31,074 bases of DNA from VAZQ01 sp046733355 (GCA_046733355.1 JBKPOZ010000220.1:1-31074); one strand, 5' to 3'; numbered from the stretch's first letter, positions 1 through 7,578 are shown. Notes: generated from the sequence alone by a model not told the origin. Made by a program: numbers and translations.

Positions 1-1319
1 CCACTCCACTCCTCGCGGCCCTGCATCAGCGTGCGAACGGCAGATGCGACCAAGTCGTCCTCTAGCGTTTCCTCGACCGCTGATGCCCTATTCGCTGCGT
101 AGGCACGCTCGAAGGTGCCAGCCGACCAGAATGCCGTCTCACAGGCCATAAGCCATCGAGCGAAGTCGGCCATGCGGGGCAATCGTGCTGGTTTGACATC
201 GGGCAGTCGTTTCAAGCCTACAGCGACCGCATCGAGGAGCGCGCCGAGTATCCTCGGTCTATCCCGCTCGAAGGCAGACCAGAGGTCGTTCTCGTCTCGG
301 CGCCGGTCTTCATTAATCACGCCGAGATTTAGGAAGAGTGCTCGATCAGCGAGATCAGGGCGGGTTACGACGGTGGTGATTCCATTTGTCACGACTGGTC
401 GCTGAGCTCGGAACAGCTGCTCCTCTGCATCCGTGTAGAGGCGGCGTGTCGAGAAGGCGCCCTCGGTGGCCAGCGTGCAGAGCGCATCGGACAACCAGGG
501 CGAAATCTCCGACAAGTTGTCGAGCGCGATCGCGTGCGCACTGTTCGCGGCGATGAACAAGTCGCGCTCCTCCTTCGGCGGGCGCCGGATCGGAAGCGCG
601 TTCGGATCGATCAACGCGCGCATCATCTTCGCGAATGTGCTCTTGGCCGAGCCGTGTTCGCCGCTCAACGCCAGGACTGGATAAGGACCGCGCGGACGCA
701 GCGCCGCAAGCAGCCACGCGACGACAAGAACAAAGTCGCTGTCGTTCCGCACATTGAGATACGGTTGCAGAAGATTGATGCTCCCGCCGCGCTTCGGGTC
801 AGGCAGTGGCAACATTGCCGGCGACCGCCGAAAACGAACAGGGGCACGCTTAATGATGCACCAGCCACCCCCTGCGCTGATTTCAATGGCGCGCCATTCC
901 TTGTCGCAGAGATCAATGTAGACGATGCCGTCGAGCTCGGCCGTCCTCAAATAGACCTGCCGCTCGTCGCCCTCTGTGGCAGCGATGGCATCAAGAGTCT
1001 CGATTGCGAGATTCAGCACTTCTTTGGACGGTGTCGCCCCTTCCTTCTCCCGGAAGTACATCACGAGCCAGCGTTTGAATCCCTTTGAGCGCAGGAGCCA
1101 AGTCTCGCGATGCCCATGGATGTTGATGTCGGCCCAGGTCTCGCCGTCAGGGGTGTGAAAGAGTTCTGATTCCCGCTTGGCGTGGCGGATCATGATGTCC
1201 GCTTGCTTTTGCTTTTGCTTGTCCTCGGCAGCAACTTTCTTGTCTTCGGCCGTTTCTGGCTTGAGTCCCACGCTAGCAAGAGCCTCATCGCAATAATTTT
1301 CGTTCTCATCCTGAGTCAT
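1..1319 (-). CDS. Element-encoded AAA/helicase-like ATPase, 3' end missing
   Basis: This minus-strand frame is open from an ATG at 1319 to the left window edge (about 439 codons), so the C-terminus is missing. A Walker A motif, GEHGSAKST, lies at about residues 220-228, and a hydrophobic strand ending in an acidic residue (AIALDN), about 50 residues later, may be Walker B. The first 50 residues are charged and rich in Lys, Gln and Glu. The layout resembles the ATPases encoded with primases on integrated elements and prophages of Rhizobiales; replication or DNA processing of the element is inferred. The start overlaps the stop of the upstream 98-residue gene as ATGA, so translation is probably coupled. 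A more specific family name cannot be given without a search. Confidence 0.72.
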   Translation of the reverse strand, partial: MTQDENENYCDEALASVGLKPETAEDKKVAAEDKQKQKQADIMIRHAKRESELFHTPDGETWADINIHGHRETWLLRSKGFKRWLVMYFREKEGATPSKEVLNLAIETLDAIAATEGDERQVYLRTAELDGIVYIDLCDKEWRAIEISAGGGWCIIKRAPVRFRRSPAMLPLPDPKRGGSINLLQPYLNVRNDSDFVLVVAWLLAALRPRGPYPVLALSGEHGSAKSTFAKMMRALIDPNALPIRRPPKEERDLFIAANSAHAIALDNLSEISPWLSDALCTLATEGAFSTRRLYTDAEEQLFRAQRPVVTNGITTVVTRPDLADRALFLNLGVINEDRRRDENDLWSAFERDRPRILGALLDAVAVGLKRLPDVKPARLPRMADFARWLMACETAFWSAGTFERAYAANRASAVEETLEDDLVASAVRTLMQGREEWS

Positions 1320-1612
1320 TGAATTGGACCTGATTTCTTGAGCGCGGAAATGCGCCGATTAATTTGAGCTTTTGCCGCAGCGTCGCAGCCAGAAAGACGC
1401 CCGATGTTGGCGCTCTCTTTCAATGCGGCCACGCCGCGCTCGCGGACGCAAAGCATGATTGCTTCAACGGCGACTTGCGGCGTCGGATGATTACGCCAGT
1501 CGTTGAGTTCGGCGTAAGCACGCTCGAACGAGACGTCCGGGCCGAGCAGTCGGCGGACGCGCAAGGTCTCTGCACTCTCCTCTTGGGGTCCGGCGTTGCG
1601 CGCGGTGCTCAT
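1316..1612 (-). CDS. Small hypothetical protein of the integrated element (98 aa)
   Basis: A 98-residue soluble protein with no signal peptide or membrane segment. I do not recognise a named domain. The middle (TPQVAVEAIMLCVRERG) looks helical and the C-terminus is basic, ending KKSGPIQ. The ATG at 1612 is preferred over an upstream in-frame start at 1690 because it has a GAGGA ribosome binding site about eight bases upstream and overlaps the preceding gene's stop as ATGA. Its own stop overlaps the ATPase start in the same way, so it is the third gene of a coupled four-gene cassette. The reading frame also stays open upstream into the neighbour, which matters for the frameshift noted there. 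Function unknown; probably an accessory factor of the element. Confidence 0.62.
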   Translation of the reverse strand: MSTARNAGPQEESAETLRVRRLLGPDVSFERAYAELNDWRNHPTPQVAVEAIMLCVRERGVAALKESANIGRLSGCDAAAKAQINRRISALKKSGPIQ

Positions 1613-1929
1613 GGCGAGTCCTCGCGAGCAAATAATGGCGAGCGCCGCACCAAGCGGTCCCGACGCGCGGCCCTGTGAAAATCGCGACACAACGCGGCGC
1701 GGATGTCCTGAACACTGGCGCCGTGTTGCAAGGCAAAGCTGGCTGCAATCGCGCTATCGCGCGCGTTCACATCGGCGCTGGAGCTCGTGCGGTGGTTCTG
1801 CAGGAAGACTTCGGCCACACGGCCGTTGCCGAATCTGGAATATGTCGCCGTATAGGCGAGGCCGTTCACCTCGAAGCTAAACGATACCGAGCCACGTCGA
1901 TTCGGCAGTCGTGCGCGGGCGGCGGTCAC
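1609..1929 (-). CDS. TSCPD-like small protein with a scrambled C-terminus (two compensating indels)
   Basis: A 106-residue protein starting at a GTG (1929) that overlaps the stop of the upstream RHH gene frame as GTGA. Residues 15-80 (conserved features: tyrosine-rich first strand, GNGRVAEVFL, NARDSAIAASFALQHG, IRAAL) match, from memory, small TSCPD-like proteins common on Rhizobiales integrated elements and related to the C-terminal domain of B12-dependent ribonucleotide reductase. Such proteins usually continue into a GxASGPLGxAL segment. Here that segment (RASGPLGAALAII) is present only in the neighbouring frame at about 1633-1675, while the annotated frame reads an arginine-rich run and returns to a natural ending, AREDSP, before the stop. 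One missing base near 1678 and one extra base near 1632 would explain this. The cause may be sequencing error or decay. Confidence 0.62.
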   Translation of the reverse strand: MTAARARLPNRRGSVSFSFEVNGLAYTATYSRFGNGRVAEVFLQNHRTSSSADVNARDSAIAASFALQHGASVQDIRAALCRDFHRAARRDRLVRRSPLFAREDSP

Positions 1930-2478
1930 AACACCGATCTCGCGATCCTGGCGAGTGCGCGCCGGGCTTTCGCCCGCTGTTGTTCCCCGCGTACCAGTAC
2001 GTCGGCCAGCGGTTCCGGCAGCAGTGCGTCAAGGCGCGCTCGCAGCATCCGCTCCAGCACCACCTTACCGACTGCCTCGCATTCGATCGCTTGGTAGGGG
2101 CGATGCGGCTTGTAGCGCCGGTCGATCTTGTCGATGAAAAGGTTGCGGCGTCGTGTAGGTCTCGCTGTTCAGATAACGGAGCCGGTCATCGTCAACCGGC
2201 ATCAATCCGAATCGCGATTTCTTTTGCCGCGCCGCTGATTTGTCGCGCTCGCATTCGAGTTCTGAGAGACTTTGCCTAGCCACGGCAAGTTCTTCGCCCT
2301 TTCTGATTTCCGACCGAACCGGCAACGGCGTGAGCGTTCCGGTAGTGTGGCCCGCACGTCGCGCCGCCTCGACCACGTAGTGACGGACCTGGCCGGCGAT
2401 ACTGCGCGATTCTCGTTCGGCGACGCGCCGGACGAATTCACGCACATCGGGCGTGAGGTTAATCGTTATCTGATCCAT
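1926..2478 (-). pseudogene. Ribbon-helix-helix protein gene with a frameshift near 2147
   Basis: The N-terminus, DQITINLTPDVREFVRRVAE, is a typical ribbon-helix-helix DNA-binding start: an alternating beta strand followed by helices. The frame runs to a stop at 2065, but from about 2147 its residues lose protein character. The neighbouring frame from about 2147 to a stop at 1926 then reads a natural continuation (RRNLFIDKIDRRYKPHRPYQ and a helical basic tail). The join lies within acgacgccgc, where loss of two bases (or gain of one) shifts the frame. The reconstructed product is about 184 residues and ends with a GTGA overlap on the next gene, which supports this as the original frame. The start may be ATG 2478 or GTG 2484. 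It is probably the element's regulator, now broken unless the indel is a sequencing error. Confidence 0.6.
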
Positions 2479-2490
2479 TCGCACTGCAAA

Positions 2491-2509
2491 TCACTCCGAT
2501 TCGGATTGA
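2491..2509. promoter_or_regulatory. Palindromic operator candidate upstream of the RHH gene
   Basis: The 19-base sequence tcactccgattcggattga is a palindrome with nine-base arms, one mismatched pair and one central base. It lies 13-31 bases upstream of the ATG of the ribbon-helix-helix gene and in the divergent region shared with the HTH gene at 2602. Ribbon-helix-helix proteins commonly bind such sites and repress their own genes. Binding here is inferred. Confidence 0.4.
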
Positions 2510-2601
2510 GCATAGCGTTGTCCGCAGACTGAATAATCAGACAGCATTGCCGATGTTGTCCGTTTTCTAATGCGTAGCTTTTGATATGAAATACTGCTGC
2601 A

Positions 2602-2883
2602 ATGATAGTCACCAGAAAAAGCCGATCAGGCGCGCGAGGCAAGCGACCTCCGGCACCGGTCGCGCAATCTCCTCCACCGTCGGATCCTCACGCAGATCTA
2701 TTAGACGATTACATCGACACGGCAGAGCTTGCGGCCGAGTTCAAGGTGACGCCGCTGACGATCGTCAGATGGAGGCAGCAAAACAGAGGTCCACCAGTCA
2801 CGCGGCTGGGTCGGCGTATTCTGTATCGGCGCTCGACGGCCAAGGCGTGGCTAGCAGCTCAAGAGCAAGAGTGGCGGGAGTGA
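2602..2883 (+). CDS. Helix-turn-helix DNA-binding protein, AlpA/excisionase-like
   Basis: A 93-residue protein with a proline-rich basic N-terminus (residues 1-30) and a MerR/AlpA-type winged-helix domain at about residues 36-88. In that domain, IDTAELAAEFKVTPLTIVRW gives the helix-turn-helix and the following residues (LGRRILYRRSTAKAWL) give the typical wing and last helix. Proteins of this size and build act as excisionases or regulators on integrative elements and are often next to the integrase gene. It is divergent from the minus-strand cassette, with about 120 bases between the two starts. No strong ribosome binding site is visible before the ATG. No integrase follows, which suggests the element has lost its recombination gene or that it lies outside the window. 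Confidence 0.7.
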   Translation: MIVTRKSRSGARGKRPPAPVAQSPPPSDPHADLLDDYIDTAELAAEFKVTPLTIVRWRQQNRGPPVTRLGRRILYRRSTAKAWLAAQEQEWRE

Positions 2884-2923
2884 GCCACGAGGGAGGTAGC
2901 AACAGTTTAGGAGCGAGAGAGCC

Positions 2924-2995
2924 ATGACCGTTGATAGCAACACTGAAAGGGAGCGAGCCAGCGCGGCGTCAATCAGCCTGTTTGTGCATCCCTAA
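2924..2995 (+). CDS. Possible 23-residue open frame after the HTH gene; may be a gene remnant
   Basis: A short frame begins at an ATG preceded by a purine-rich aggagcgagaga stretch and ends at a TAA after 23 codons. The product (TVDSNTERERASAASISLFV core) resembles no family I know. It sits where an element of this type would usually carry its integrase, 41 bases after the HTH stop, so it could be the start of a gene truncated at the element edge. It could equally be chance. Confidence 0.2.
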   Translation: MTVDSNTERERASAASISLFVHP

Positions 2996-3063
2996 CCCTG
3001 TTTGCTCGAACTCACACTCCCTCCATTAACGAACGCGGGGTTAAATACGCGTATCTAATGGGC

Positions 3064-3090
3064 AAGGCGGCGCTCGCGACGGCGCCGCTT
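3064..3090. repeat. GC-rich hairpin just downstream of the ykvA-like gene
   Basis: A perfect seven-base stem, gcggcgc (3067-3073) with gcgccgc (3082-3088), has an eight-base loop that can pair further. It lies 13 bases beyond the stop of the minus-strand gene at 3103. There is no adjacent T run on that strand, so intrinsic termination is uncertain. A near-copy lies at 3560-3583. Confidence 0.4.
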
Positions 3091-3102
3091 CAGTTTGAAG
3101 AT

Positions 3103-3483
3103 TCAGCCAGCGAAATAACCGTAGCTCCACCCCGTCAGAAGTCCGATAAAGACTATCCATATCACGACTATCGCGATGGCCACAGTACGGCTCACCGGCC
3201 TCTTGGCCATGCCTGTAGCGGCGGCGCGATGCTCGGCCATAATAGCCGGCGGGATCAGTTTCACAACGGCCCAGATGCCCAGCGGTAAGATCACCACGTC
3301 ATCTACGTACCCGAGCAAGGGCACGAAATCCGGAATGAGATCGATTGGCGAGAGGGCGTATCCAGCCACACAGATCGCTAGCGCCTTGACGTACCAGGGC
3401 ACGCGGGGATCGCGAGCCGCTAAATATAAAGCGATCAAGTCGCTTTTGGTCGAGCGCGCCCACTGTTTGAGACCGCCAGCCAT
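3103..3483 (-). CDS. YkvA/DUF1232 family membrane protein
   Basis: A 126-residue protein with the family hallmark SPIDLIPDFVPLLGYVDD at residues 45-62, preceded by a short hydrophobic segment and followed by another hydrophobic stretch (63-82). A distinct C-terminal membrane helix spans about residues 101-121. The family is found widely in bacteria as a small membrane protein of unknown biochemical role. The ATG at 3483 is preferred to a TTG at 3519 because family members begin MAGGL-like, just before the conserved GLKQWAR segment; AAGGA lies immediately upstream, though the spacing is short. It is a single gene with no operon partner and is flanked on both sides by similar GC-rich hairpins. 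Confidence 0.8.
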   Translation of the reverse strand: MAGGLKQWARSTKSDLIALYLAARDPRVPWYVKALAICVAGYALSPIDLIPDFVPLLGYVDDVVILPLGIWAVVKLIPPAIMAEHRAAATGMAKRPVSRTVAIAIVVIWIVFIGLLTGWSYGYFAG

Positions 3484-3861
3484 AGTCCTTACAGAACGGC
3501 ACGCGAAGCTCTCGCGCAAGGTAGGCTACACGGGCCGAGGAGCTTGGACTGACGCAACGAAGCGGCGCTCGGGGGCGCCGCTTCTGCTTATCTCAGCATA
3601 TTAGTGCCCGCGATCACGATCACCCTAACGAAGGGCGCTGCGGAGGGGTTACTGCAGGTGCTTCGGATTTTTCAATTTGATCCAGTGTACCGCGAGTCTT
3701 TTCGGTTCAAGACTTCATCGCGACAACAATTTTTTAACCAAGTCGAACCCGCTCATTGGGGTGTTTCCTCGCTGCAACAGACTCCACTCGGGATTGTAGA
3801 GTAATGTGCCGCTCAGGGCCGCTGGGGAGTTACCGTAATGGCGGCCAAGAGGAGGGAACGA
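3484..3861. other. Intergenic region between the ykvA-like gene and the porin gene
   Basis: This 378-base stretch holds the hairpin at 3560-3583 and is less GC-rich from about 3660 to 3800. A 66-codon GTG-started frame at 3604-3804 has no recognisable protein character and is not called. The promoter of the porin gene must lie here, but no convincing -35/-10 pair stands out. Confidence 0.5.
3560..3583. repeat. GC-rich hairpin upstream of the ykvA-like gene
   Basis: Perfect nine-base arms, aagcggcgc (3560-3568) and gcgccgctt (3575-3583), enclose a six-base loop. The sequence closely matches the hairpin at 3064-3090, sharing gcggcgctcg and ggcgccgcttc. The two copies flank one gene. Confidence 0.5.
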
Positions 3862-4647
3862 GTGAAAAGGTTTTTGTTAGCAGCGACTGTGCTCACGACC
3901 ATTGGAAGCTCCGCACTAGCGGCTGACCTTGCAGTCAGAAGACCGTTGCCGCCCGCAACGTACGTGGCGCCCGTTGCGGTACCTCTCTACTATAATTGGA
4001 CCGGATGCTATGTCGGCGGCAATGGGGGCGGTCTGTGGGCTCGCACTGAATGGAAGGATGATGTTTTTGGAGATTTCGGAACTGGCACTGCAGGCGGTGG
4101 GCTTGGAGGCCTACAGGCGGGCTGCAACTATCAAGTGGGTGCCTGGGTGTTCGGCATCCAGGGTGACTACGACTGGGCTAGCGCGACCAACGACACTACA
4201 AATGTGTTCCTTTCGAATTTCACTGGCCGCACCGTAACGAATCATAGGGAGATCGATTCGCTCGCCTCCGTCACCGGGCGAGTTGGGTATTCGTGGGATC
4301 GCTTTCTCGGTTACGTGAAAGGCGGCGGCGCTTGGGTACGCGGCTCTGCCAGCTTTCAGGTTGCCGGGGTTACCACCGCAACGGCCAGCGATACACAAGG
4401 CGGATGGACGGTTGGCCTTGGCGGTGAATATTCCTTCTCGAACTGGCTCACCGGTTTCGTAGAGTGGGACTATTATCGTTTCAACCGAGATAATCCGGGC
4501 GCGTTAGTGTGCACCCCCGCTGTTTGTGGCGGAGCCGTTACTCACAACCTCGAGATCAACACGAACATCAATGTCGTGAAGGTAGGCCTCAACCTGAAGT
4601 TTCGCCCTGGAGGTATTTTCGGGGGACCTGGTTTCGGGGGGCCTTGA
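3862..4647 (+). CDS. Omp25/Omp31-like outer-membrane beta-barrel protein
   Basis: A 261-residue secreted protein. The signal peptide (KRFLLAATVLTTIGSSALAA) is followed by a Pro/Val-rich linker and the family landmark YNWTGCYVGGNGG. Then come alternating amphipathic strands with Gly- and aromatic-rich turns (VFGIQGDYDW, GRVGYSWDRFLGYVKGGGAW, GWTVGLGGEYSF, VEWDYYRF), closing with KVGLNLKF and a Gly/Pro tail. This is the 8-stranded outer-membrane porin-like family abundant in Bradyrhizobium and Brucella relatives. I chose GTG 3862 because a perfect AGGAGG lies six bases upstream; the in-frame ATG at 3838 would put the charged sequence MAAKRRER ahead of the signal peptide. The Cys in the landmark motif, where Phe is usual, is a small oddity. 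It is monocistronic. Confidence 0.88.
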   Translation: MKRFLLAATVLTTIGSSALAADLAVRRPLPPATYVAPVAVPLYYNWTGCYVGGNGGGLWARTEWKDDVFGDFGTGTAGGGLGGLQAGCNYQVGAWVFGIQGDYDWASATNDTTNVFLSNFTGRTVTNHREIDSLASVTGRVGYSWDRFLGYVKGGGAWVRGSASFQVAGVTTATASDTQGGWTVGLGGEYSFSNWLTGFVEWDYYRFNRDNPGALVCTPAVCGGAVTHNLEINTNINVVKVGLNLKFRPGGIFGGPGFGGP

Positions 4648-4737
4648 GTACAGCATCGGCATAACATTCGATCCGATCCGAAGCCCCGGCCTCCCGCTCG
4701 GGTTTTCCTGTTGGCGGCCGCATAGTCTGGTTACCGA

Positions 4738-4759
4738 GCCCGCTGCTTAGCACGCGGGC
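4738..4759. repeat. Hairpin between the two porin-like genes
   Basis: Arms gcccgctgc and gca-gcgggc pair over nine bases with a three-base loop and one bulged base. It lies about 90 bases after the porin stop and about 160 bases beyond the truncated paralogue's stop. No T run follows on either strand, so a terminator role is only possible. Confidence 0.35.
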
Positions 4760-4921
4760 ATATCGGCCTGATGATCGGCTTCAATTGACACGACAGAAAG
4801 TGCAGCAGCTGGATTTCCGGCCTCAGAGATTTTGCGGACACAGTGCGGACACTGGCCTTTCCAACTCAAATATAAGCAGCGTAAATAACTGATTTTATTC
4901 GATAATAGCCGGGGATCGAAG

Positions 4922-5095
4922 CTACGCCCCGTTGATGCCGAGATAAAACCCGGTCCAGTTATAGATCGGCACGTAAACTGGCGCAGGCGCAACGGGCGCC
5001 ACCGGGTAGCGCACCGGAAGATCGGCGGCGTGCGCAGCGGCCGCACAGCCTAGCGCAGCTGCAACAATGCAGAAGTAGCTCAACCTCGTACGCAT
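4922..5095 (-). pseudogene. Truncated porin: signal peptide plus N-terminal linker only
   Basis: From an ATG at 5095 with a good AGGAG site six bases upstream, the frame encodes 57 residues: a signal peptide (RTRLSYFCIVAAALGCAAAAHAA), then DLPVRYPVAPVAPAPVYVPI and the porin landmark YNWTGFYLGINGA, and then a stop. In intact paralogues such as the one at 3862 this landmark is the first strand of a 200-residue barrel. No further barrel sequence is visible in any frame down to 4750. The gene is therefore a porin remnant or, less likely, a small secreted proline-rich peptide. The preserved ribosome binding site and signal sequence suggest a recent truncation or retained expression. Confidence 0.65.
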
Positions 5096-5363
5096 GAACG
5101 TCTCCTGGGTCTTCGATTTGTGGTTTACAGTATTGCTAAAATGCTTTGCGTCTAGTGCGGAGGGAGCACAGTAGAAAATCAAGCGACGCGCGCCGGCGCA
5201 GCAATTGAAAAATCAGCCCAATACTTTTCGGTAGCGTAAATACTTCGTTTATTGCCGGCCGTTTGCTGAATGAATACTTAATAACACGCGAGTTGGCCGC
5301 GCTGCTCTATGCCCGTCGCGAGACAAGCTGGCCCCCTGTGTGCTCGAGAGATAGCTATCCGGC

Positions 5364-7421
5364 ATGAACCATCCGAAGAAGGACATCGATCCCAGCACCG
5401 AACTTCTCGAGGAGGAGGAGGAGGAAGAGGCGTCGCTGCCGGAGCAGGAGGCAGCGGCCGATGCCGCAGCCAGCGAGGGATCGCTTGCGCTGGGCCATGC
5501 TGCCGTCGAGCGCTTCGCCAAGCTCGCGCCCGCCTCTCCCGGTGTCTATCGCATGATCGATGCAAAGGGAGAGGTGCTCTACGTCGGCAAAGCGAAGAAT
5601 ATTCGCAAGCGTATCGTCGCGTACACGCGCCCTACCGGCTATGAGCCGCGCATCGAGCGCATGATTGCGGCAACCGCATCGCTTGAGTTCGTTTCGACGT
5701 CCACGGAAACGGAAGCGCTCCTTCTCGAAGCCAACCTGATCAAGCGCCTGCGCCCGCGCTACAACGTTACGCTGCGTGACGACAAGTCATTCCCGTACAT
5801 CCTCATTACGGGTGATCACTGGGCGCCGCAGATCCTCAAGCATCGCGGTGCCCGCACGCGCAAGGGCAGCTACTACGGTCCGTTCGCCTCCGTATGGGCG
5901 GTCAACCGCACCATCACCGCGCTGCAACGCGCCTTCCTCCTGCGCTCGTGCTCGGACGGTTTTTTTGAGAGCCGCACCCGGCCATGCCTTCTCTATCAGA
6001 TCAAACGCTGCTCCGGTCCCTGCACGCGCGAGATCGATTTTGCCGAGTACGGCGAGCTCGTAGCGGAGGCGAACGCGTTCCTCTCCGGCAAGAGCCAGGC
6101 GGTGAAAGACCAGCTCGCGTCGGAAATGGAGAAAGCCTCGGCCGCGCTTGAGTTCGAGCGGGCCGGGATCTACCGCGACCGGCTTGCCGCGCTCTCCGCC
6201 GTTCAATCGCGTCAGGGGATCAATCCCCGCGGTGTCGAGGATGCCGACGTATTTGCAGTGTACCAGGCGGGTGGCTTCACCTGCGTTGAAGTGTTCTTCT
6301 TCCGCGCCGGACAGAATTGGGGCAATCGCGCCTACTTTCCCAGGGCGGATCGCTCGTTGAGCGCAGACGAAGTGCTCAGCGCCTTCCTTGCACAATTCTA
6401 TGAGGACAAGCCGTGCCCGCGCTGCATCTTCCTTTCCCAGGAGATCGAAGAGCGGATGCTGCTGGAAGAGGCCCTCAGCGTCAAAAGCCCCCACAAGGTC
6501 GAGGTGAGCGTGCCCCGGCGCGGCGAGAAGAGGGAGCTTGTGGAGCACGCGTTGGCCAATGCGCGCGAGGCTTTGGCGCGCAAGCTTGCGGAGACTTCGT
6601 CGCAGCGCAAGTTATTGGAAGCGTTGCGCGAGCGACTTGAGCTGCCGCGGGCGCCGCTGCGCATTGAGGTCTTCGACAACAGCCATGTGCAAGGGAGCAA
6701 TGCGGTCGGCGCCATGATCGTTGCCGGGGCCGAAGGCTTCCAGAAGAACCAGTACCGGAAGTTCAACATCCGCTCCTCCGAGCTCGCGCCGGGCGACGAT
6801 TTCGGCATGCTCCGCGAAGTGCTGAGGCGCCGTTTCCGCCGGCTGTTGAAAGAGGCACCGCGGGAAGCGCCCAGCCCGGCGCAAGGCTTTGCCGCGGCCG
6901 CAGCGGCCGAGGCGGGAATGGATGCGATCATCTCACCCGGAGCTGCCGATCAGCCCTGGCCCGATCTTGTCGTCATTGACGGCGGCAGGGGCCAGCTTGG
7001 CGCCGCGCAGGCAATCTTGGCGGCGCTCGGCATCGACGACATTCCGCTCCTCGCCATTGCCAAAGGGCCAGACCGGGATGCGGGCATGGAGACTTTCTTC
7101 ATGCCGGGGCAGGATTCATTCAAGCTCAAGCCGCGGGACCCCGTTCTTTACTTCATCCAGCGCCTGCGCGATGAGGCGCATCGGTTTGCCGTGGGATCGC
7201 ACCGCGTGCGCCGCCGGCGCGATATCCGCGAAGCCGGCCTGCAGGAAATCCCCGGCATCGGTCCGAGCCGCAAGCGCGCGCTGCTGCATCATTTCGGAAC
7301 CCTGAAGGCGATCGAGCGCGCGGGCTTGAGCGATCTAGCGGAGGTTCCCGGCATCAGCGCCGAGATTGCGCGCAAGATCTACGACTTCTTTCATGAGCGC
7401 CCGCATTCGGCAGACAGATGA
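5364..7421 (+). CDS. uvrC: UvrABC excinuclease subunit C
   Basis: A 685-residue protein that makes both incisions during nucleotide excision repair, working in the cytoplasm with UvrA and UvrB. The N-terminal GIY-YIG nuclease domain covers about residues 53-140 (GVY at 60-62, YVG at 73-75, and the expected glutamate in ETEALLLEANLIK). A UVR helix-pair motif that contacts UvrB lies at about 250-280. The C-terminal RNase-H-like nuclease includes VFDNSHVQG and VVIDGGRGQL, and tandem helix-hairpin-helix motifs (LQEIPGIGPSRKRALL and LAEVPGISAEIARKI) bind DNA. The first 50 residues are an acidic, alanine-rich extension. An Ala-rich insert of about 40 residues before the WPDLVVIDGG motif is usual in alphaproteobacteria. 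It heads the plus-strand block with pgsA, moaD and moaE. Confidence 0.97.
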   Translation: MNHPKKDIDPSTELLEEEEEEEASLPEQEAAADAAASEGSLALGHAAVERFAKLAPASPGVYRMIDAKGEVLYVGKAKNIRKRIVAYTRPTGYEPRIERMIAATASLEFVSTSTETEALLLEANLIKRLRPRYNVTLRDDKSFPYILITGDHWAPQILKHRGARTRKGSYYGPFASVWAVNRTITALQRAFLLRSCSDGFFESRTRPCLLYQIKRCSGPCTREIDFAEYGELVAEANAFLSGKSQAVKDQLASEMEKASAALEFERAGIYRDRLAALSAVQSRQGINPRGVEDADVFAVYQAGGFTCVEVFFFRAGQNWGNRAYFPRADRSLSADEVLSAFLAQFYEDKPCPRCIFLSQEIEERMLLEEALSVKSPHKVEVSVPRRGEKRELVEHALANAREALARKLAETSSQRKLLEALRERLELPRAPLRIEVFDNSHVQGSNAVGAMIVAGAEGFQKNQYRKFNIRSSELAPGDDFGMLREVLRRRFRRLLKEAPREAPSPAQGFAAAAAAEAGMDAIISPGAADQPWPDLVVIDGGRGQLGAAQAILAALGIDDIPLLAIAKGPDRDAGMETFFMPGQDSFKLKPRDPVLYFIQRLRDEAHRFAVGSHRVRRRRDIREAGLQEIPGIGPSRKRALLHHFGTLKAIERAGLSDLAEVPGISAEIARKIYDFFHERPHSADR

Positions 7422-7512
7422 CGGAGGACGGATGAGCAGAGCCGTCTACCCGGACGGATGTGTTGAGCCTCGCAGACTGCCCTTGCCTGCATATCTGTCA
7501 TCTGTCCTCCGT
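7408..7512. repeat. Inverted purine-rich repeat around the uvrC stop
   Basis: The sequence ggaggacggatga (7423-7435) returns in inverted form as tcatctgtcctcc (7498-7510) with one mismatch, 62 bases apart. Both arms sit in longer GAC/GGA/TGA-rich runs, and the left run includes the uvrC stop. The RNA could fold into a long hairpin between uvrC and pgsA. Confidence 0.35.
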
Positions 7513-7578
7513 CCACAGCAGGCGAGCCCCACTACGCCTGCATTTGACGACGGCGCGAGAAGGGTATTCTTTCCGGCC

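Noticed and set aside
3604..3804. A 66-codon GTG-started plus-strand frame in the gap before the porin gene
   Set aside because: No ribosome binding site, no recognisable protein pattern, and composition like the surrounding non-coding DNA.
5396..5430. GAG/GGA-rich run near the uvrC start, suggestive of a microsatellite
   Set aside because: It encodes the in-frame acidic N-terminal extension of UvrC and is too short and imperfect for a clear slippage switch.
5787..6548. A 253-codon minus-strand open frame within uvrC
   Set aside because: Antisense shadow of a conserved gene.
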